DNA of 8,891 bases from an uncultured Sphingomonas sp. (GTDB taxonomy: Bacteria > Pseudomonadota > Alphaproteobacteria > Sphingomonadales > Sphingomonadaceae), in NCBI GenBank assembly GCA_934555855.1, contig CAKTFL010000065.1, positions 1-8,891 of the forward strand, read 5' to 3'. The translations under genes were made by a program, and so were the position numbers. Of the stretch, positions 6,512 to 8,891 are shown in pieces (position 1 is the stretch's first letter; each line of letters begins with the position of its first letter). The notes under the pieces were generated by a model that saw nothing but the letters and a program-made list of their open reading frames with translations, had not been told where the DNA came from and ran no database searches.

Positions 6512-7414
6512 CTACGCAGCGGCAACTTCGAGTATAGCTGCGGCTGGGCGCTCTCTGGGAGCCAGAACGACAACAGTTTCAGGCTTCGTGATTCGCCGTC
6601 CACGAGTGTCGAAGCGGTCGATGTTCGGAGTCACATCTCGTAGCGAGACCCGATATTCAGGAAGATCGTCGCTCGCCTCGACTGCTTTCAAGTGCTGTTT
6701 GAACTTGGAAAGCGGAGCCGTGGAGCCGACCTTGAGGGCCAACGCGCCAAGTGTCATTTCGATCGAGTCGTCGTCGCAATGACAGTGCGCGATTTCATAA
6801 AGACGTCGCTCGATCGTTCCAAGCCGGAAATAATCGTGATGGTAGTGATAGATATGACCATCAAGTTGGATGGCGCGGTGCAGCCAAGGGCACAAGCGGA
6901 CCTTTACGACGCGAAGCTGCTGATCGCCGTTTGGCAACTCGATATATTCGGCGGTCGCTTCCGAAAGCCATGAGAACCAGCCTTTTTCGATCTTCGATCC
7001 CGTTTGGATGTTTGTCTTGATCTGTGTGCCCTGAAGGCGCTCGAGCGCATCGGTAAAGCGGTCGTAGTCCCGTTTTGACGGCCGGGCGACGCCGGTAATC
7101 CTAAAGAAGTCGTGCGCGGTGAAAGCGAAGTTCTGATCTACCTCTTCCCCGCGGCCAACTGCCTGAGCCATGAGCGATGCGACGTAGAGGATGATTTCCT
7201 TGTCGTACATGGTGGCGATACCAGTTGCGCTTGGCCGGATCTGGATGCTGAGGTTGCCGATATTGAACTCAAGTTCCTTATCGACTGCAACCTTCGACAA
7301 CGCGAAGAATGGGAAGTCCATCACGCTGCGCTCGCCGCGAACCTTGCCGTGGAGCGGGCTGTCTGGTTCAAACAGCTTTCCCTGCTTAGCGATGATGGCC
7401 TGTTTGCCCGTCAT
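6512..7414 (-). CDS. repA: Plasmid replication initiator RepA, RPA family
   Basis: A 300-aa initiator that should bind repeats at the plasmid origin and open it for replication. Family signatures are seen in order: PDSPL (17-21), DFPFFALSK (33-41), GIATMYDKEIILYVASLM (65-82), then YDRFTDALERLQGTQIKT (117-134). These belong to the RPA ('replication initiator protein A') family. A second winged-helix-like part follows with LGTIERRLYEIAHCHC (198-213) and LALKVGSTAPLSKFKQHLKA (225-244). A His/Tyr-rich patch HIYHYHHDYF lies at 187-196. ATG 7414 is preferred because AAGGGG lies six bases upstream. An in-frame GTG at 7492 would add 26 residues but has no good ribosome binding site and runs into the repeat region. 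It lies 224 bp downstream of repC on the same strand, with inverted repeats between them that may be its binding sites and autoregulatory operator. Its base composition is clearly lower in GC than the left part of the window. Confidence 0.9.
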   Translation of the reverse strand: MTGKQAIIAKQGKLFEPDSPLHGKVRGERSVMDFPFFALSKVAVDKELEFNIGNLSIQIRPSATGIATMYDKEIILYVASLMAQAVGRGEEVDQNFAFTAHDFFRITGVARPSKRDYDRFTDALERLQGTQIKTNIQTGSKIEKGWFSWLSEATAEYIELPNGDQQLRVVKVRLCPWLHRAIQLDGHIYHYHHDYFRLGTIERRLYEIAHCHCDDDSIEMTLGALALKVGSTAPLSKFKQHLKAVEASDDLPEYRVSLRDVTPNIDRFDTRGRRITKPETVVVLAPRERPAAAILEVAAA

Positions 7415-7496
7415 GCCTGTCCCCTTGCTGCCGGTATCGTGCAAAATGTCTTCATAACGCGATTTCGCCGTCGAGGCACCCTTAGTTGTCACGTTC

Positions 7497-7511
7497 TGCC
7501 CGAAAGCACGA
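7497..7511 (+). repeat. Initiator-site-like repeat, copy 1 (partial)
   Basis: TGCCCGAAAGCACGA, identical to the 15-bp core of the two full copies further right. It lacks the flanking GATGTG side, so the inner dyad is shortened to TGC/GCA. It has the same orientation as copy 3 and lies 83 bp upstream of the preferred repA start. Confidence 0.6.
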
Positions 7512-7552
7512 GCCTTCAGGACTGGTGCCAGCGCTCAAGGTGGCCGTCGGGC

Positions 7553-7575
7553 TCGGTGCCCATGGATAGCACCGA
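7553..7575. repeat. 7-bp inverted repeat / hairpin between repC and repA
   Basis: TCGGTGC (7553-7559) and GCACCGA (7569-7575) are perfect inverse complements around a 9-base loop (CCATGGATA). It lies between repeat copies 1 and 2. It could be a transcription attenuator, part of a small counter-transcribed RNA, or a protein site. No T-run follows on either strand. Confidence 0.45.
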
Positions 7576-7581
7576 CGCAAC

Positions 7582-7603
7582 TCGTGCTTTCGGGCACATC
7601 GTC
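7582..7603 (-). repeat. Initiator-site-like repeat, copy 2 (inverted arm)
   Basis: This 22-bp arm is a perfect inverse complement of 7643-7664, 39 bp away. Read on the minus strand it contains the core GTGCCCGAAAGCAC, itself a dyad (GTGC, six-base spacer CCGAAA, GCAC). Such dyad-containing, oppositely oriented sites next to a rep gene suggest binding of a dimeric or winged-helix initiator. Confidence 0.7.
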
Positions 7604-7638
7604 TCGTCCGCACCGCGGAAGTTAGACCTGCCTCGGCC

Positions 7639-8891
7639 TCACGACGATGTGCCCGAAAGCACGAACTGGCGCGAAACCGCTCGCGCGATCTGACCGAGAG
7701 ACCGGACGTCGTCACCTGTTTGCACGGCCCTCATGCTATCCGCGCGGCGAGTATCCTTTAGACCGTGGAACGTCCGCCCGAGGTTGAGTTCACCCTTGGC
7801 GGCACGGCCACTCATGCCGCGCAAATAAGCGCCTGGGCGATCGACCTCCCCGGCCTGATACTTGCGAACCGTTGCGATAACCGAAGCGGCCGCTCCGCGC
7901 TGGCCCATTACGCGGCAGGCCTCATGCCAGGCATGACGGTGGATGTGGTGTTGATCGGCGAGGCGCTCCGCCAAATGAACGAGCTGGCCCCAACCTCGAC
8001 GGCTGAGGTCAAAGGAGCCACACAACTCAGGCACAATCGACTCGATGAAGACGGGATCGACGCCATGCTTCTCCAAGTCGTCTTCCACGGCCGTTTGTGG
8101 CAGCACCGAGACCTCACAGCCTCTTCCACTACTTCCCCCCGAATAGCCTCTACTTGTAACTGCGATAGCAGTTTGGGGTTGAGTTGTAGTTGTAGAGTCG
8201 ATGCAGTCATTGACATCCGAGGGTGCACTCTGACTGTTGTCGTGTGCATGGTTTGCCGCTTCGCAGTCCAGAATGGCAGCCGAAACATATGCCTCCAGCG
8301 CCCGCCCACGCTGCTCGATCTGTTCAACACAACTTGTGAGCAGCTGTACGTCTCTGACATACCGCATCTGTCGGGCGGCGCTTTGCGCTAGGGCGAGCTC
8401 TTCGTCAGCCCCGGTTCGCTCAAGCGACGCGTCCATTGCTGCCTGGGCAAGGCCTGCGGTGCGCCGGCGAGCGGCGGCCAGCCTGCGCCGAAGAGCGTCA
8501 ATCTCCTCGTCCTCGCGTGCCCCGCGCTCTGCAATCGTCCTAAACTCCTCGAGACGCGTGCCGATAGGGCTCAGCACGATGCCGTATGCCCATTTGATTT
8601 TGCCGTCCGGACCTCGTGCACCGCCACGATTGCCGTTCGGGCTGTCCTTGTGACTGATAAGTCGAAGGGCGATCGCTCTATTGAGGAGGTTCTGGACCTG
8701 TCTGACCTTCAATCCCAGCTTGCGCGCCAACTTGTCGTTGCGCGGCCATACGATCGGCGTTGAGGGCGCCTGCCAATCCTCTGGCTTCGTCCAGGCAAAA
8801 AGCACATCGACCAGCTGTACGACGCTTGGAGGGACGTTGAGATATGCCGCAGCTCGCTTGAAGGCAGCGAGCGCATGCCCAGGGCCACTTC
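7639..8891 (-). CDS. repC: Plasmid replication initiator RepC (5' end outside window)
   Basis: The frame is open from the right edge to TGA 7639-7641, with 416 residues visible. A GTG at 8805 is in frame, but family-like sequence continues before it (HALAAFKRAAAYLNVPPSVV), so the true start lies beyond the edge; RepC proteins are about 400-440 aa, so little should be missing. Visible-residue positions: a winged-helix DNA-binding region about 51-79 (LARKLGLKVRQVQNLLNRAI), then SPNGNRGG and AYGIVLSPIG, hallmarks of the RepC N-terminal domain. A charged, coiled-coil-like helix runs about 113-158, and a low-complexity linker rich in Ser/Thr/Gly about 213-258. The RepC C-terminal domain (about 273-373) shows HAWHEACRVMGQRGAAASVI and GAYLRGMSGRAAKGEL. 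RepC starts replication at an oriV that in studied repABC plasmids lies within repC itself. repB and parA-type repA would be expected upstream, outside the window. Confidence 0.9.
   Translation of the reverse strand, partial: SGPGHALAAFKRAAAYLNVPPSVVQLVDVLFAWTKPEDWQAPSTPIVWPRNDKLARKLGLKVRQVQNLLNRAIALRLISHKDSPNGNRGGARGPDGKIKWAYGIVLSPIGTRLEEFRTIAERGAREDEEIDALRRRLAAARRRTAGLAQAAMDASLERTGADEELALAQSAARQMRYVRDVQLLTSCVEQIEQRGRALEAYVSAAILDCEAANHAHDNSQSAPSDVNDCIDSTTTTQPQTAIAVTSRGYSGGSSGRGCEVSVLPQTAVEDDLEKHGVDPVFIESIVPELCGSFDLSRRGWGQLVHLAERLADQHHIHRHAWHEACRVMGQRGAAASVIATVRKYQAGEVDRPGAYLRGMSGRAAKGELNLGRTFHGLKDTRRADSMRAVQTGDDVRSLGQIARAVSRQFVLSGTSS
7643..7664 (+). repeat. Initiator-site-like repeat, copy 3 (inside the 3' end of repC)
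   Basis: Perfect 22-bp inverse complement of copy 2. It lies within the last codons of repC and encodes the tail VLSGTSS on the minus strand. The stop codon of repC (7639-7641) is adjacent. A regulatory or origin site therefore constrains, or was recruited from, the end of the coding sequence. Confidence 0.7.
8151..8220. other. AT-richer repeat-bearing segment in repC, candidate oriV
   Basis: Hand count gives 28/60 G+C at 8161-8220, the lowest I counted in repC. The segment contains a perfect inverted repeat AACTGC (8158-8163) / GCAGTT (8168-8173) with loop GATA. Next to it is a short tandem repeat of GTTGA/GTTGTA units at 8178-8195. It encodes the unstructured linker (STTTTQPQTAIAV). Family knowledge places oriV of repABC plasmids in the AT-rich centre of repC; the assignment here is inferred from that. 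Confidence 0.4.

Larger units (their letters stand above)
7415..7638. promoter_or_regulatory. repC-repA intergenic region, candidate origin/operator
   Basis: This 224-bp non-coding stretch separates two replication genes and is dense in dyads. It holds a partial repeat copy at 7497-7511, a hairpin at 7553-7575 and one full repeat arm at 7582-7603; the matching arm lies just beyond it, in the end of repC. It ought to hold the repA promoter; on the minus strand I see only a weak -10-like TATGAA at 7451-7456 and no matching -35. Origin, operator or both are inferred from position and repeats. Confidence 0.45.

Noticed and set aside
7415..7492. N-terminal extension of RepA from GTG 7492
   Set aside because: No ribosome binding site is seen before the GTG, while ATG 7414 has AAGGGG six bases upstream. 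It is kept only as an alternative.
7497..7664. Possible CRISPR array from three similar repeats
   Set aside because: Only three copies, one partial and one inverted, with unequal spacing; no cas genes nearby. It fits rep-gene binding sites better.
7112..7693. 193-codon open frame on the plus strand across the repA start and the repC end
   Set aside because: It is antisense to both rep genes and covers the repeat region; no ribosome binding site or domain was seen.
1..8891. tRNA, rRNA, insertion sequence or transposase
   Set aside because: No tRNA-like cloverleaf, rRNA segment, transposase motif or terminal inverted repeats flanking a gene were recognised on either strand.

Overview
The window looks like part of a large plasmid (or plasmid-derived replicon) of an alphaproteobacterium, most likely a sphingomonad. 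The main reason is two plasmid replication initiator genes side by side on the minus strand: a repC of the repABC type and an initiator of the RPA ('replication initiator protein A') family. The other genes are typical accessory plasmid genes. The taxonomic call is an inference from gene families and GC-rich codon use; no rRNA, tRNA or other chromosomal marker is present.

Layout, left to right. 1-3610 (minus strand) is a compact three-gene unit read right to left: an unrecognised 78-aa protein, a 285-aa CHC2-zinc-finger/Toprim primase-like protein that starts on an ATGA overlap, and a large strawberry-notch-like protein with an N-terminal DNA methyltransferase domain and an SF2 helicase domain, which runs off the left edge. 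3611-3842 is a divergent intergenic region with a G-run tract on the minus strand. 3843-4112 (plus) encodes an 89-aa two-helix membrane protein. It converges on a minus-strand gene (4117-5409) encoding a DUF1173-like protein with a degenerate PD-(D/E)XK-like C-terminus; a small hairpin holds both stop codons. 5410-5521 is a second divergent intergenic region. 5522-6427 (plus) is a secreted lytic transglycosylase (VirB1-like), converging on repA.

6512-8891 (minus) is the replication block. repC, with its 5' end just outside the window, is followed by 224 bp of non-coding DNA and then repA. The repeats here are the most interesting non-coding signal. A 22-bp inverted repeat has one arm in the intergenic region and the other inside the last codons of repC. 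A third, 15-bp partial copy lies nearer repA. Each full arm carries the dyad core GTGCCCGAAAGCAC. These are good candidates for initiator binding sites or an origin/operator. A second candidate origin signal is a locally AT-richer, repeat-bearing stretch in the middle of repC, which is where oriV lies in studied repABC plasmids.

By function, the right side handles replication. The transglycosylase may open peptidoglycan for a conjugation machine encoded elsewhere. The left unit (methyltransferase-helicase plus primase-like protein) probably acts on DNA during establishment, repair or protection of the element. The MTase-helicase fusion resembles in layout phage P1 DarB, so an anti-restriction role is possible but unproven. 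Base composition is mosaic: hand counts give 44/60 G+C at 1021-1080, 29/60 at 6781-6840 and 28/60 at 8161-8220.
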